From contig NZ_KI519557.1 of assembly GCF_000483165.1 (NCBI RefSeq), positions 141,135 to 205,134 on the forward strand: a stretch of 64,000 nucleotides of DNA, in the 5' to 3' direction. The notes under the pieces were generated by a model. The model searched no databases, had not been told where the DNA came from, and saw nothing but the letters and a program-made list of their open reading frames with translations. Each line of letters starts with the position of its first letter. Positions within the stretch are counted from its first letter, which is position 1. Source of the DNA: Tullyiplasma multilocale ATCC 49900 (GTDB lineage: Bacteria; Bacillota_I; Bacilli_A; Mycoplasmatales; Mycoplasmataceae). Of the stretch, positions 1-9,478 are shown piece after piece. The translations under genes and the position numbers were made by a program.

Positions 1-35
1 TACTCAACAAACAATTGAAAACCCAAGGAGACGTT

Positions 36-209
36 ATGAATCAAAAAGATTTCCAAACAGAAGTTATGAGGCAATTTGCCAAGATAAACGGTAGGTTGGA
101 TGTAATTGAAGCTGACATCGTAGAAATCAAATCTGACATTGGAGTACTTAAAAAAGCTGTCATTAAATTGAATGAAAAAGTCTTTGGAGTTGCAGCTCTC
201 GAAGTTTAA
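36..209 (+). CDS. Small coiled-coil hypothetical protein
   Basis: A 57-residue protein of unknown function. I chose the ATG at 36 because AAGGAG lies just upstream of it; an upstream in-frame TTG at 15 has no such site. The sequence has regularly spaced I, V and L residues (around residues 18-48), as expected for a short amphipathic coiled coil. It has no signal peptide or membrane segment. It may oligomerise, but nothing indicates a role. An intrinsic terminator follows directly. The gene in front lies outside the window, so operon membership is unknown. Confidence 0.65.
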   Translation: MNQKDFQTEVMRQFAKINGRLDVIEADIVEIKSDIGVLKKAVIKLNEKVFGVAALEV

Positions 210-210
210 T

Positions 211-238
211 AAAACCGACCCTTGCGGTCGGTTTTATT
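211..238. terminator. Bidirectional intrinsic terminator
   Basis: A nine-base-pair stem (AAAACCGAC at 211-219 and GTCGGTTTT at 227-235) encloses a seven-base loop and has A/T-rich runs on both sides. It serves the plus-strand gene ending at 209. It overlaps the last codon of the minus-strand gene ending at 234, so it can end transcription in both directions. Confidence 0.85.
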
Positions 239-983
239 TCGCTATTATTGTTACAGTTTTTAAATTTAACATTGAAGCCTTGTTATAGTTCTTAACTATA
301 CTAATTTCAGTGAAACCAAGTTCCTTGAGAATCAAACTAAATTCTTCTGCCCCGTATCATCTTAAATTAAATTGTTGAGATTCAAATCCTGTTTCAACAC
401 CATTGCTATATTGGTGATAGTTTAGTGTAGAAAATGTCTTTTGTTCTAATCAATCTATTTCCTTGGCAAAATTTATAAGTTTGATTTCTTCGTTTGTATC
501 AATTTCATAATCAAATTCATGTTTTTCACCTGGTTTAAATGATATTGGATAGATTAAGTCGATATATATATTCCCAGTCGGAGATAAATGTCTTTTGAAA
601 TTCTTCAGAGTTTCAATAGCATCTTCTCTAGTTTCTAATAAACAAAAACTCCCATTAGGCATTATGATAGCTTCGAACTTTTCATCAATTTCAAAAGTTC
701 TTAAATCACCTAAAACTAAAGGACACTCGACATTATAGTGTTCTGAGTTTATTTTGCACATTTCTAGCATCTCATTTGAATTATCTAGTCCTACTAAATC
801 CATTCCTTTTCTTAATAGTGGAATACTCATACGACCGTTACCAATACCAGCTTCTAATATTTTTCCATCAAGAGGCATTAATGTTTGAGTGTAAAATTCT
901 ATATCCCCATCAATACTTGTTCCTGGTGGTTTTGTTAAATCATAAATCTTTGAACAAAGACTCCCGTAATAGTTCTTTTCCAT
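234..983 (-). CDS. Class I SAM-dependent methyltransferase
   Basis: A 249-residue protein when TGA is read as Trp; the stop is a TAA at 236-234. The glycine-rich SAM-binding motif (LEAGIGNGR) lies near residues 43-51. An acidic residue at the end of the second strand (VGLDNS) and a LGDL motif follow, giving a Rossmann-fold methyltransferase of the Methyltransf_11/25 type. The substrate cannot be read from the sequence. It ends against a convergent small gene and is divergent from the gene at 1057. The fold is clear; the biological role is not. Confidence 0.85.
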
Positions 984-1056
984 TTTTTACCTCTTTTCAT
1001 TTAATGATTATAACTTAATTAGTAAATGAGGGTAAAATATTTATTGAGGTGATTTT

Positions 1057-1479
1057 ATGAAAAATTTTGATAATTTTAAAAACCAATTAATTAGCAATGA
1101 TTCAGAAAATCATGAATTGGTGAGTAAGAATGAATTTAAGTATCTCGCTAAGATAATTTTCGACGAAGAAATTTTACTAGATATCATCGTTGGTTCAATT
1201 GATAATCAAGCGTGAATGTTATTGGTTACAGATCAAAGATTGTTGATGGCTAAAAAAGAAAGTTTAATCGGAAGTCAAGTTAAGCAATTTGGTCTTGAAG
1301 AAATTCTTGATTTGAAATTGGAAACGTTTGGAGATATGGGGGCATTAACTTTCATTCCTGAATCTAGTGATTTGTTTAAACTAGATTATCTAAAATTAAA
1401 AGAAGCAAAATCATTTGGTAGAAACCTAGCTAAAGCAATTAATGCTTGAACAGAAAAAATAAGAAAGAATTTGATATAA
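1057..1479 (+). CDS. Small PH-domain-like protein (YokE/bPH type)
   Basis: A 140-residue protein with an in-frame TGA read as Trp just before LLVTDQRLL and another near the C-terminus. The segment WMLLVTDQRLLMAKK, followed by short strands and a C-terminal helix, resembles bacterial PH-like domains of the YokE family. These often occur in short soluble proteins of unknown function. The ATG at 1057 follows GAGGTG. The stop lies about 30 bases before ffh, and the -10-like TATAAT at 1475-1480 overlaps its last codons. The fold call is tentative. Confidence 0.55.
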
Positions 1480-1508
1480 TAATATAAGACAAAATTGGAG
1501 GAAATATT

Positions 1509-2858
1509 ATGGCATTTGGAGACTTTTTATCAAAAAGAATGAAAAAATCGATTGAAAAAAATATGAAGCAATCGACTTTAACACAAGATAATATTAAAGA
1601 TACATTACGTGAAATTCGTTTAGCATTACTAGAAGCTGACGTAAACGTTGAAGTAGTAAAAGAATTAATTTCTAAAATTAAAGAAAAGGCTGAAGGTGGA
1701 TACATCGAAGAAGGTGTGAAAGCTCACCAACAAATGGTTAAATTAGTTCACCAAGAACTTATTGAAGTTTTAGGTAAGGAAAATGCACCATTAAACCTTT
1801 CTAAAAAACCTACAGTTATTATGATGGTTGGATTACAAGGATCAGGGAAAACAACGACAGTTAATAAGTTGGCCCACTTTGTAGCTAAAAAGAACGCTAA
1901 AAAACCTTTAATGGTTGGATTAGATATTTATAGACCAGGAGCTATTGACCAATTGGTTGAACTTGGACAAAAAAATAATATTGATGTATTTGAACAAGGT
2001 AAACAAGATCCTATCAAAACTGCAAAACAAGCTATTAAATTTGCAGAAGAAAATGGTCATGATGTAGTATTGTTAGATACTGCTGGACGTTTACAAATTG
2101 ATAAAGATTTAATGAAAGAATTAAATGAATTAAGAAAAACAACTTCTCCAAGCGAAATTCTTTTAGTTGTTGACGGAATGATTGGACAAGAAATCATAAA
2201 TGTTACAAATGAATTTAATAATTTACTAAAACTAACAGGTGTTGTTGTAACTAAGTTAGATGGTGATGCACGTGGGGGAGCAACTCTTTCAATAGCTCAC
2301 ATGACAAAATTACCAATTAAATTTATCGGGGAAGGTGAAGGAGTATCTGCTCTTGCGCCATTCTATCCAAAACGTATGGCTGACCGTATTTTGGGAATGG
2401 GAGATATTGAAACACTTTTTGAAAAGGCTGTTGAAAATATTGATGAACGTTCAATGCAAAAAACTATGAAACGTATGTTCATGGGACAATTTGATTTAGA
2501 AGATTTACGTAACCAAATGGCTCAAATGACAAAAATGGGTTCATTATCAGGTTTAATGAAAATGATGCCCGGAGCAAGTAAAATAAGTGAATCACAAATC
2601 GAAGATGCACAACGTAAACTTGTTGTTTTCTCAATTCTAATGGACTCAATGACATTAAAAGAAAGAAGAGATCCAAGATTATTAAAATCACTAACACGTA
2701 AAAAACGCGTAATCCAAGGATCAGGAAGAACTGAAAAAGAATTCAATGAATTGCTAAATAACTTTGATAAAGGTAAAAAGCAAGTTATGGAAATGACAAA
2801 AATGATGAAATCAGGAAGAATGCCCCAATTTGGTGGTAGAGGATTCGGTGGATTCTAA
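1509..2858 (+). CDS. ffh: Signal recognition particle protein Ffh
   Basis: The 449-residue SRP54 GTPase that, with 4.5S RNA, delivers nascent membrane and secreted proteins to FtsY and SecYEG. An N-terminal helical bundle (about 1-90) precedes the G domain, with P-loop GLQGSGKT near 107, DTAGR near 190 and TKLDGDARGG near 247. The methionine-rich M domain runs from about 300 to the end, with an RKKRVIQGSGR helix that contacts RNA. The length is normal for the family. GGAGG lies before the ATG. It stands alone, ending in a terminator. Confidence 0.98.
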   Translation: MAFGDFLSKRMKKSIEKNMKQSTLTQDNIKDTLREIRLALLEADVNVEVVKELISKIKEKAEGGYIEEGVKAHQQMVKLVHQELIEVLGKENAPLNLSKKPTVIMMVGLQGSGKTTTVNKLAHFVAKKNAKKPLMVGLDIYRPGAIDQLVELGQKNNIDVFEQGKQDPIKTAKQAIKFAEENGHDVVLLDTAGRLQIDKDLMKELNELRKTTSPSEILLVVDGMIGQEIINVTNEFNNLLKLTGVVVTKLDGDARGGATLSIAHMTKLPIKFIGEGEGVSALAPFYPKRMADRILGMGDIETLFEKAVENIDERSMQKTMKRMFMGQFDLEDLRNQMAQMTKMGSLSGLMKMMPGASKISESQIEDAQRKLVVFSILMDSMTLKERRDPRLLKSLTRKKRVIQGSGRTEKEFNELLNNFDKGKKQVMEMTKMMKSGRMPQFGGRGFGGF

Positions 2859-2880
2859 AAAGAGTTTTAACTCTTTTTTT
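2857..2880 (+). terminator. Intrinsic terminator after ffh
   Basis: AAAAAGAGTT pairs with AACTCTTTTT, directly after the ffh stop and followed by a T run. Confidence 0.8.
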
Positions 2881-2895
2881 ATTTAAGGAGATATT

Positions 2896-3363
2896 ATGAA
2901 AACAAGAATAATATGTTTTGGAAAATTAGATAAAAAGTTTTTCATTGAAGCTGCCAATGATTATTCGAAGAGAATTTCTAAATTTTCAAATATTGAAGTT
3001 ATCGAACTAAAAGAAGAATTCAATGGTGAAGATGTTAAAAACAAAGAAGTTAACTCAAATACATTGATGGCCAAATTAGATACTATGAAAGATTATCAAA
3101 TTGTTGTATTGGATGTAGCTTCAAAGAATGTTAGTTCTGAAGACTTAGCGACTTTGATTGAAAATAACAAAAACTTTAAGGGTGGAAAAATAGCTTTCAT
3201 TATTGGACCAAGTGATGGTTATTCAGACACTTTTAAAAACAGATATTCAAACAAGATTTCCTTTGGAAATATTACATTACCACACCAACTATTTAGAGTA
3301 ATTTTATTAGAGCAAGTTTATCGTGCTTTTAAAATTATGAATAATGAAAAATATCATAAGTAA
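2896..3363 (+). CDS. rlmH: 23S rRNA pseudouridine-1915 N3-methyltransferase RlmH
   Basis: A 155-residue SPOUT-class enzyme that methylates pseudouridine 1915 in helix 69 of 23S rRNA, using SAM. The start (MKTRIICFGKLDKKF) and the C-terminal knot region (FIIGPSDGY near 100-108, then ISFGNITLPHQLFRVILLEQVYRAF and a final HK) match the family along its full length. GGAG precedes the ATG. Followed by a UUCG-capped terminator. Confidence 0.95.
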   Translation: MKTRIICFGKLDKKFFIEAANDYSKRISKFSNIEVIELKEEFNGEDVKNKEVNSNTLMAKLDTMKDYQIVVLDVASKNVSSEDLATLIENNKNFKGGKIAFIIGPSDGYSDTFKNRYSNKISFGNITLPHQLFRVILLEQVYRAFKIMNNEKYHK

Positions 3364-3390
3364 AATATTTCTTCGGAAATATTTTTTTAT
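3363..3390 (+). terminator. Intrinsic terminator with UUCG tetraloop
   Basis: AAATATTTC (3363-3371), TTCG loop, GAAATATTT (3376-3384), then T residues. The C(UUCG)G loop is an unusually stable hairpin cap. Confidence 0.9.
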
Positions 3391-3430
3391 ACCCCTTTGT
3401 TTCAAATGAGAGTTTAATTGCTAGGGCAGT

Positions 3431-3438
3431 GCTATAAT
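3431..3438 (+). promoter_or_regulatory. Promoter -10 box for alsSD
   Basis: TATAAT at 3433-3438 with TG two bases further upstream (TGC-TATAAT) forms an extended -10 box. No convincing -35 is visible. The predicted start near 3445 places the leader hairpin at the 5' end of the mRNA. Confidence 0.6.
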
Positions 3439-3444
3439 AAAATT

Positions 3445-3477
3445 AGCTATTCTTAATTATTGAAATTAAATATAGCT
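3445..3477 (+). promoter_or_regulatory. Leader hairpin at the 5' end of alsSD mRNA
   Basis: AGCTAT (3445-3450) pairs with ATAGCT (3472-3477), and TTAATT (3453-3458) with AATTAA (3464-3469), with a small internal loop between. It begins about where transcription from the upstream TATAAT should start. It could stabilise the mRNA or be a dyad operator; the sequence does not decide which. Confidence 0.5.
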
Positions 3478-3517
3478 CTCAATGTTTTAAACATTTAAAA
3501 ATAAAGAAGGAATAAAT

Positions 3518-5200
3518 ATGAAAAAAATAACAGGAGCAAAATTATTAGTAGATACATTAATTAATCATGATGTTAAATATGTATTCACAGTTCCTGGGGC
3601 CAAAATTGATAAAATTCTCGACGAATTCAACAACAATGATAAAGCTCCAGAATTAATCCTTTCAAGACATGAACAAAATGCTGCATTCATGGCTCAAGGA
3701 ATCGGAAGAATCACAGGAGAACCAGGTGTTGTTTTAGTGACTTCAGGTCCTGGTGTTTCAAATCTTGCAACAGGATTGGTAACAGCTACGAGTGAATCAG
3801 ATCCGGTTTTAGCAATTGGGGGTAATGTTAAAAGAAAAGATTCTTTAAAAAGAACTCACCAATCAATGAACAACGTCGCTATGATGGCACCAATTACAAA
3901 GTATTCAAAAGAGGTTTTAAGTGCTGACAGTATTGCCGAAGCTGTAAGTAATGCCTATCGTGAAGCGGTTTCATCTAGAAAAGGCGCTACTTTCTTATCA
4001 ATCCCTCAAGATGTAAGTTTTGAATTAACTGAATACACAGCCCTAAGTCCCAATAGTATCGAAACAATGGGTAGAGCTCCGAAGGCTAAAATTTTTAAAT
4101 TGATTGAAGCAATCCAAAACTCAAAAAGACCAGTTTTATTATTGGGGATGAGAGCTCCACAAGCTACTGAAGCGATTAGAACTTTTTTAACAAAATTTGC
4201 AATGCCAGTAGTAGCGACTTTCCAAGCAACAGGAACAATTTCTCACGATCTAGAAAAAAGATTCATGGGAAGGGTTGGGCTTTTCAAAAATCAACCAGGA
4301 GACATTTTATTAGACGAATCAGATTTAATTATTTCAATCGGATTTGATCCAATTGAATATGACCCTGAGATCTGAAATAAGGACCTAAACAGAGACATCT
4401 ACCATATTGATGAGCACATATCAGATATTGATAATAACTATCAAGCAACAGCCGAATTAATGGGTGATATCACCAAAACAATTAACAAACTTACTGAGTT
4501 ATTAAGTTTAACTGATTGAATGGTGAGTGAAGATTATTTATCTCACATTGAAAAACTTAAAACAAAATTCACTGACATTAATAAAATGTTCAAAATAAAT
4601 CCTGACTTAACTCACCCATTACAATTAATGCAAGAAGTTAGAAGTTTGATTGATAATCCTGAATTTGATGTTATAGATGATGAAACAGTAATTACTGTTG
4701 ATGTAGGATCTTTATATATATGAATGGCTCGTAACTTCAAGGTGTACCAACCTAAGAAATTATTATTTTCAAATGGAATGCAAACTTTAGGAGTTGCACT
4801 TCCTTGAGCAATTTCAGCATCATTATTAAATCCAGATAAGAAAGTTTTATCAATGTCCGGAGATGGAGGATTTTTATTCTCAGGACAAGAATTAGATACC
4901 GCAGTTAGAACGAAATCTAATATTACTCATATCATTTGAAATGACAGTTCATATGATATGGTTGATTTCCAACAGAAAAATAAATATGGAAGATCAACAG
5001 CTACTAAACTTGGAGATGTTGACTTTGCCAAATATGCCGAATCATTTGGGGCAAAAGGATTTAAAGTAGAACATCCTTCACAATTGAAAGATGTTTTAAA
5101 AGAGGCTATTTCTTATCAAGGTGTAGCAATTGTAGATGTACCAATTGATTACTCAGGAAATATTATTCTTGGTGAAATGATGGTTAAAGAAATAGATTAG
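3518..5200 (+). CDS. alsS: Acetolactate synthase, catabolic (AlsS)
   Basis: A 560-residue thiamine diphosphate enzyme that condenses two pyruvates to 2-acetolactate with loss of CO2. The catalytic Glu of the PYR domain is in SRHEQNAA (E52). The TPP-binding GDGG is near 448-451, with the matching Asn in IIWNDSS about 28 residues on. The middle-domain motif [15 protein letters not shown] is characteristic of AlsS rather than biosynthetic IlvB. TGA-encoded Trp residues fall in conserved places. AAGGA precedes the ATG, and alsD follows seven bases after the stop. Without ilv genes nearby, a fermentative acetoin role is the best inference. Confidence 0.92.
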
Positions 5201-5207
5201 AGGTTTT

Positions 5208-5915
5208 ATGGAAAATAAAATTTATATGTACTCAAGCATAGCTAATTTAGCTAATGGCAACTATGATGGAGAAATTCAATATAAAGAATTATTTCAAAAA
5301 GGAGATCATGGTTTAGGGACATTTGATCGCTTGGATGGAGAAATGCTGGCAATTGATGGAGAATACTTCAAATTGACAAGTGATGGAAATGCTGAAAAAG
5401 TTAATCCAAATTCCACAACACCATATGCAGCTGTTTGCAACTTCAAACCAAACTGCACTAAAAGTGGATTAACTTTAGAAGATGAAGATAAATTATCTAA
5501 TATGGTGAATGAATATATTGAGGTGAATGGTTCACAAAATATTTATGCCATTAAAATAATTGGTTGATTTGAAGAAGTTAATACTAGAGCGGTAGCTAAA
5601 CAATTTAAACCATACAAGAAATTGAACATCGCAAGCAAAGAACAAACTATCCACAGTATTGTAAAAGAACAAGGAACAATTTTTGGGTTTGTAACGCCTA
5701 AATACTTAAATACACTTTCAGTTGAAGGGATGCATTTGCATTTCATAAACGAGGACAAGAATAAGGGTGGACATTTATTTAATTTTAAAAATGCAAGAAT
5801 CGAAACTTTAGAAATTTCTAAGATAGATAACATTGAATTTATAATTGGTAAAACTCCATTTGAACAATTTGATATTCAAAAAGAAATTCATGAAGCTGAG
5901 AAGGCGAAAAGCTAA
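5208..5915 (+). CDS. alsD: Alpha-acetolactate decarboxylase
   Basis: A 235-residue zinc enzyme converting 2-acetolactate to acetoin. The metal-binding histidines are visible in GMHLHF (about H176 and H178) and GGHLF (about H189), in the family order. The N-terminal SSIANLANGNYDG and GDHGLGTFDRLDGEM segments are also typical. One in-frame TGA encodes Trp at about residue 120. It follows alsS closely and so completes a two-step pyruvate-to-acetoin route that consumes acid and bypasses lactate and acetate. A terminator follows. Confidence 0.93.
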
Positions 5916-5928
5916 AAAATAAAATTTT

Positions 5929-5970
5929 TAAGGTGTTAAGTAAATTTACTTGACACCTTTATTTTTTTTA
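5929..5970 (+). terminator. Intrinsic terminator after alsD
   Basis: AAGGTGTTAAGTAAA pairs with TTTACTTGACACCTT (one mismatch) and is followed by a long T run. Its 3' arm contains the -35 box of the next promoter. Confidence 0.85.
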
Positions 5971-5978
5971 TGTATGAT
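5950..5978 (+). promoter_or_regulatory. Strong sigma-A promoter for the rpsP operon
   Basis: TTGACA at 5950-5955, a 17-base spacer, and TATGAT at 5973-5978. The -35 lies inside the 3' arm of the alsD terminator hairpin. Confidence 0.8.
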
Positions 5979-6022
5979 AATTAAGGTTTAAAAATTAAAA
6001 AATTATATAGGAGGTATATACA

Positions 6023-6373
6023 ATGGTTAAATTAAGATTAAAAAGAATCGGGAAAAAACAAGCTCCTTTCTACAGAATTGTAGCTGCAGATTCTCGTGTT
6101 AACCGTAATGGACAATACATCGAATTAGTAGGTACATTTGATCCATTAAGAAATGAAGTTAAAATCGATAAAGAATTAGCTTTAAAATGATTACAAAATG
6201 GAGCTCAACCAACTGATACAGTTAGAGATCTATTATCAAAAGAAGGTGTAATGAAAGAATTACACGATGCTAAATTAGCTGCAAAATCAGAAAAAGCACC
6301 TGTTGCTAAAAAAGAAAAAACAGTTAAAGCTGCTAAACCAGCTGCGAAAAAAGAGGCGACTGCAAAAAAGTAG
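6023..6373 (+). CDS. rpsP: 30S ribosomal protein bS16
   Basis: The zero frame encodes 116 residues: a complete bS16 core ([19 protein letters not shown] to about residue 85), then a Lys/Ala-rich tail. bS16 binds 16S rRNA and helps assemble the 30S body. AGGAGG precedes the ATG at 6023. The frame ends GCA AAA AAG TAG. The hexa-A/G stretch is a classic -1 slippery heptamer, and the -1 frame stays open for 112 more codons. It heads the rpsP-rimM-trmD-rplS operon. The core is intact, so the protein should function with or without the extension. Confidence 0.95.
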
Positions 6374-6427
6374 TTGCTAAGAAAGTTGAAGTTGAAGTTA
6401 AAGAAGAAGAGACTCACGCTTTCTTAG
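6364..6427 (+). promoter_or_regulatory. Candidate -1 frameshift site in rpsP
   Basis: The heptamer A AAA AAG (6364-6370) sits in frame directly before the TAG stop (6371-6373). After six spacer bases a perfect nine-base-pair stem starts: CTAAGAAAG (6377-6385) with CTTTCTTAG (6419-6427), around a 33-base loop. Heptamer, spacing and stem match the layout of known programmed -1 frameshift signals. A single lost A in the run would give the same picture. Confidence 0.5.
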
Positions 6428-6708
6428 ATTCATTAGAAGGTAAATATGAAGAACACTTAGAAAAAGAAGATGTTCAAAAAGTTACTGAAGATGGTAAAAA
6501 ATTATCAGCTGCAGAAAGAGCTAAGTTAGATGGTTCAGATTCAATCCAAGAAGAAAGATCAGAATTACAAAAACACGCTAACAAATTACGTTCAATGGCA
6601 ACTGAAAAAGAATTATCAAAAAAATTAACAACAGTTAATTTAAGAGATATGACTAAAAAAGAACTAATCAAATACATGAAATCAGTTCGTACAGCTTTAA
6701 CTAAATAG
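6370..6708 (+). CDS. -1 frame C-terminal extension of bS16
   Basis: An open frame of 112 codons continues from the rpsP slippery site to a TAG at 6706-6708. It has no plausible start of its own near the beginning: the first in-frame ATG is at about 6593, with no ribosome-binding site. It starts [14 protein letters not shown], which smoothly continues the Lys/Ala-rich bS16 tail. It then forms a charged helical region and ends near [19 protein letters not shown]. Codon use matches the neighbours. Read with a -1 shift, the product is 228 residues. I know of no named domain for it. It is either a frameshift product or part of an rpsP broken by one deleted A. Confidence 0.6.
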   Translation, partial: VVAKKVEVEVKEEETHAFLDSLEGKYEEHLEKEDVQKVTEDGKKLSAAERAKLDGSDSIQEERSELQKHANKLRSMATEKELSKKLTTVNLRDMTKKELIKYMKSVRTALTK

Positions 6709-6778
6709 TTAAAACTAAAATAGTTAAAATTGGCTTTGTTCTTTAAACCCAAAGTTCAATTTAGATAGTGAGGTATTT

Positions 6779-7282
6779 ATGAATTTAGAAAATGATTTAT
6801 TAAATATCGGATCTATTGTTAATACTTTTGGAACTAAAGGAGTTGTAAAAATACTTTTAAATGAAGGGGTTACTATTATCTCTGAACTTGATGGTATTAA
6901 ACTCTTGTTTACAAAAAGTTCTTCAGGAGCTCTTCAACCTTTAAGAGTTGAATCAATTGAAGAAAAACCAGGTCACTTATTAGTAAAATTTATTAATATG
7001 AATGATATAAACGATGTTATTAAACTTAAAGGTTATAGCATTTATGCACTTATTTCTGATGATGCATTCGGTCAAGAACTATCTTATTTAGATTTTAAAG
7101 TCTTTTATAAAGATGAAGAAGGAAAAATATTGGATGTTATGGATAACGGGGTTCAGGATTTAATTAAAGTTGAGTTTTCTCAATCTAAACCATTCTGAGT
7201 ACCAGTTGTTGATAAATTCATTGAAGATGAAGATATCGAAAATGCGATTATTAAACTTAAAGATATTGAGGGGTTAAAATAA
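6779..7282 (+). CDS. rimM: Ribosome maturation factor RimM
   Basis: A 167-residue 16S processing protein that works with bS19 on the 30S head. The N-terminal [16 protein letters not shown] motif is the family signature, and the C-terminal PRC-barrel half has [10 protein letters not shown] with a TGA-encoded Trp. Its TAA overlaps the trmD ATG (TAATG), so the two are probably translationally coupled. Confidence 0.93.
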
Positions 7283-8010
7283 TGAAATATTCAATTATTA
7301 CTTTATTTCCTGGAATCATTAAGAGTTACATTTCAGAATCAATCATTAAGAAAGCTGCAGATAAATCATTAATAGAATTAGAAGTTGTTGATTTAAGGGA
7401 TTTTACAGATTTACCACATAATCAAGTTGATGAATATCAATATGGTGGTGGTAGAGGAATGGTTATTATGCCAGATCCTGTTGTAAAAGCTATTGAATCA
7501 GTTAAAACTGAAGGTTCAATCGTCATCTTAACAACTCCTCAAGGAAAAACTTGAGAGCAACAAGATGCAAAAGATTATAGTAAAGATTACAATCACATAA
7601 TTATCCTTTGTGGTCATTATGAAGGTTTTGATGAACGTGTTCTTAAATATGTTGATGCGGAAGTGTCAATTGGAGATTACGTTTTAACTGGTGGTGAATT
7701 ACCAGCGTTAATATTACTAGATTCAGTCACAAGACTGCTTCCGGGTGTTATTAACAAAGAATCACATGAACAAGAAAGCTTCGAAAATAATCTTCTAGAT
7801 TACCCGGTTTATACTAAACCAGTTGATTTTAGAGGAGATAAAGTTCCAGACGTTCTATTAAGTGGACATCATGCAAATATTCAAAAATTCCGTGATGAAC
7901 AACAATTAATAGCAACATTTAAAAAGCGACCCGACTTAATTGACGAGTCAAAATTAAACAAAGTTCAATTAGAACTATTAAAACAATTAAACTCGAAAGG
8001 AGAAAATTAA
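7282..8010 (+). CDS. trmD: tRNA (guanine-37-N1)-methyltransferase TrmD
   Basis: A 242-residue SPOUT methyltransferase that makes m1G37 in tRNAs reading CCN, CUN and CGG codons, which prevents +1 frameshifting. The start YSIITLFPG, the knot motifs [11 protein letters not shown] (about 112-122) and [13 protein letters not shown] (about 128-140), and LLSGHHANI near the C-terminus are all present. It overlaps rimM by one base and is followed two bases later by rplS. Confidence 0.97.
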
Positions 8011-8012
8011 TC

Positions 8013-8408
8013 ATGGCAACACAAAACACAAAAACAATGAAATCAAAATATGACTTAGTTAACAATCAATTACGTTCTGATCTACCTGACTTCACTTCAG
8101 GAGATACAATTAGAGTTGACGTAAAAATTAAAGAGGGAGAAAAATTCCGTATTCAATCATTCGAAGGTTTAGTAATTAAAACTCAAGGATCAGGAATTAC
8201 TTTCTCAGTAGTTGTTAGAAAAATGTCAAACGGTGTGTTCGTGGAAAGAACTTTCCCATTACACTCACCAATTATTGATAAAGTTACTACTATCAAACGT
8301 GGTAGAGTACGTCGTTCAAGAATTTACTACATGAGAAATCTTACTGGTAAAGCTGCAAGAATTAAAGAAATTATTCCTGCAAAATCAGCTAAAAAATCAG
8401 CAAAATAA
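8013..8408 (+). CDS. rplS: 50S ribosomal protein bL19
   Basis: A 131-residue protein at the 30S-50S interface. [19 protein letters not shown] and the run [12 protein letters not shown] to [11 protein letters not shown] are the bL19 signature. A Lys/Ala-rich tail follows, as in bS16. The ribosome-binding site GAAAGGAG lies inside the end of trmD. Last gene of the rpsP operon. Confidence 0.97.
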   Translation: MATQNTKTMKSKYDLVNNQLRSDLPDFTSGDTIRVDVKIKEGEKFRIQSFEGLVIKTQGSGITFSVVVRKMSNGVFVERTFPLHSPIIDKVTTIKRGRVRRSRIYYMRNLTGKAARIKEIIPAKSAKKSAK

Positions 8409-8430
8409 TTTAAACTGATTTAGATTAATT

Positions 8431-8456
8431 AAAAATGAGCTTAGGCTCATTTTTTT
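8431..8456 (+). terminator. Intrinsic terminator after rplS
   Basis: AAAAATGAGC, TTAG loop, GCTCATTTTT, then T residues. Confidence 0.9.
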
Positions 8457-8530
8457 ATTTACCTGTATATCTTTTTATATAAGTAGAAAAAAGTTATAAT
8501 TAAATAATACGAAAGAATGAGGACATAACC

Positions 8531-9478
8531 ATGAGTGCTGAATTTAACTGATTCCCTGGTCATATGAATAAGACCCTAAAAGAAATTGAAAAAAGAATTC
8601 CTGTTGTTGATTTAGTTATTGAAATTGTTGATGCTAGAGCTCCATATTCTTCACAAAACTTAACATTTAGAAAAATCTTAAAAAATAAACCGGTTTTATA
8701 TGTTTTATCTAAAGGTGATTTAGCTGATCCTAGTGTTACTAAATTATGAATTGAACACTTCAAATCTAATGGACATACTGTATTCTTATTAGATGATAGA
8801 AATAAAAACATCGTTAAAGATTTAATTAAAGCAATTGACCAAGCAACAATTATTAAACAAGAAAAAGATAAATCTCGTGGATTAGTAAATTCATTAATTA
8901 ATGCTTTAGTAATCGGAGTACCAAACGTTGGTAAATCAACATTCATTAACCGTGTTATTAAAGATAAATCTGTAAAAGTTGGTAATAAACCAGGAGTTAC
9001 TCGTGGAATTCAAACAATTTCGCTTAACCAAAGAATTACTTTAATGGATACACCAGGAGTTTTACCTGGAAAATTAGAATCAGAAGCTACTGCTACAAAC
9101 TTATGTGGAATCAACTCAATTAAAGAAGAAGTTTATCCAAAAGAAAGAGTTTCAGCTCGTTTAATGAGTTATATCTTTAACCACTATGAAGGTGTTGTTG
9201 AAAACTACTTCAAGATTTCTCCACACTTACAAAGACCAATTCAAATTGCAGATACTTACATACTATTTGAAATGATTGCTAAATCAATGAAGTGATATCT
9301 AACTGAAGATATGCCAGATGTTGAAAGAGTAATGACAGTATTTATGAGAAACTTAGCAAATGGAGTTATGGGTAAATTATCATTTGAAAAACCATTTGAG
9401 ATTGTTCCTGAATTAATCGAAGAGTCTCACAAAGAAAAAGTTAAAATCATCGATGGAGATATCACTAAACAATGATAG
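8531..9478 (+). CDS. rbgA: Ribosome biogenesis GTPase RbgA (YlqF)
   Basis: A 315-residue circularly permuted GTPase needed for late 50S assembly. The G motifs appear in permuted order: G5-like EIVDARAP near 30, G4 (SKGD) near 65, the P-loop GVPNVGKST near 125-133, then DTPGVLPG near 175. The start MSAEFNWFPGHMNKT has its Trp encoded by TGA, and GHM is the family hallmark. TATAAT at 8495-8500 is a likely -10. The last codons TGA-TAG encode Trp then stop, and the ATG of rnhB lies inside them. Confidence 0.95.

Noticed and set aside
8560-8946. Minus-strand open frame opposite rbgA
   Set aside because: Shadow of the GTPase coding sequence, with no start signal or protein-like composition.
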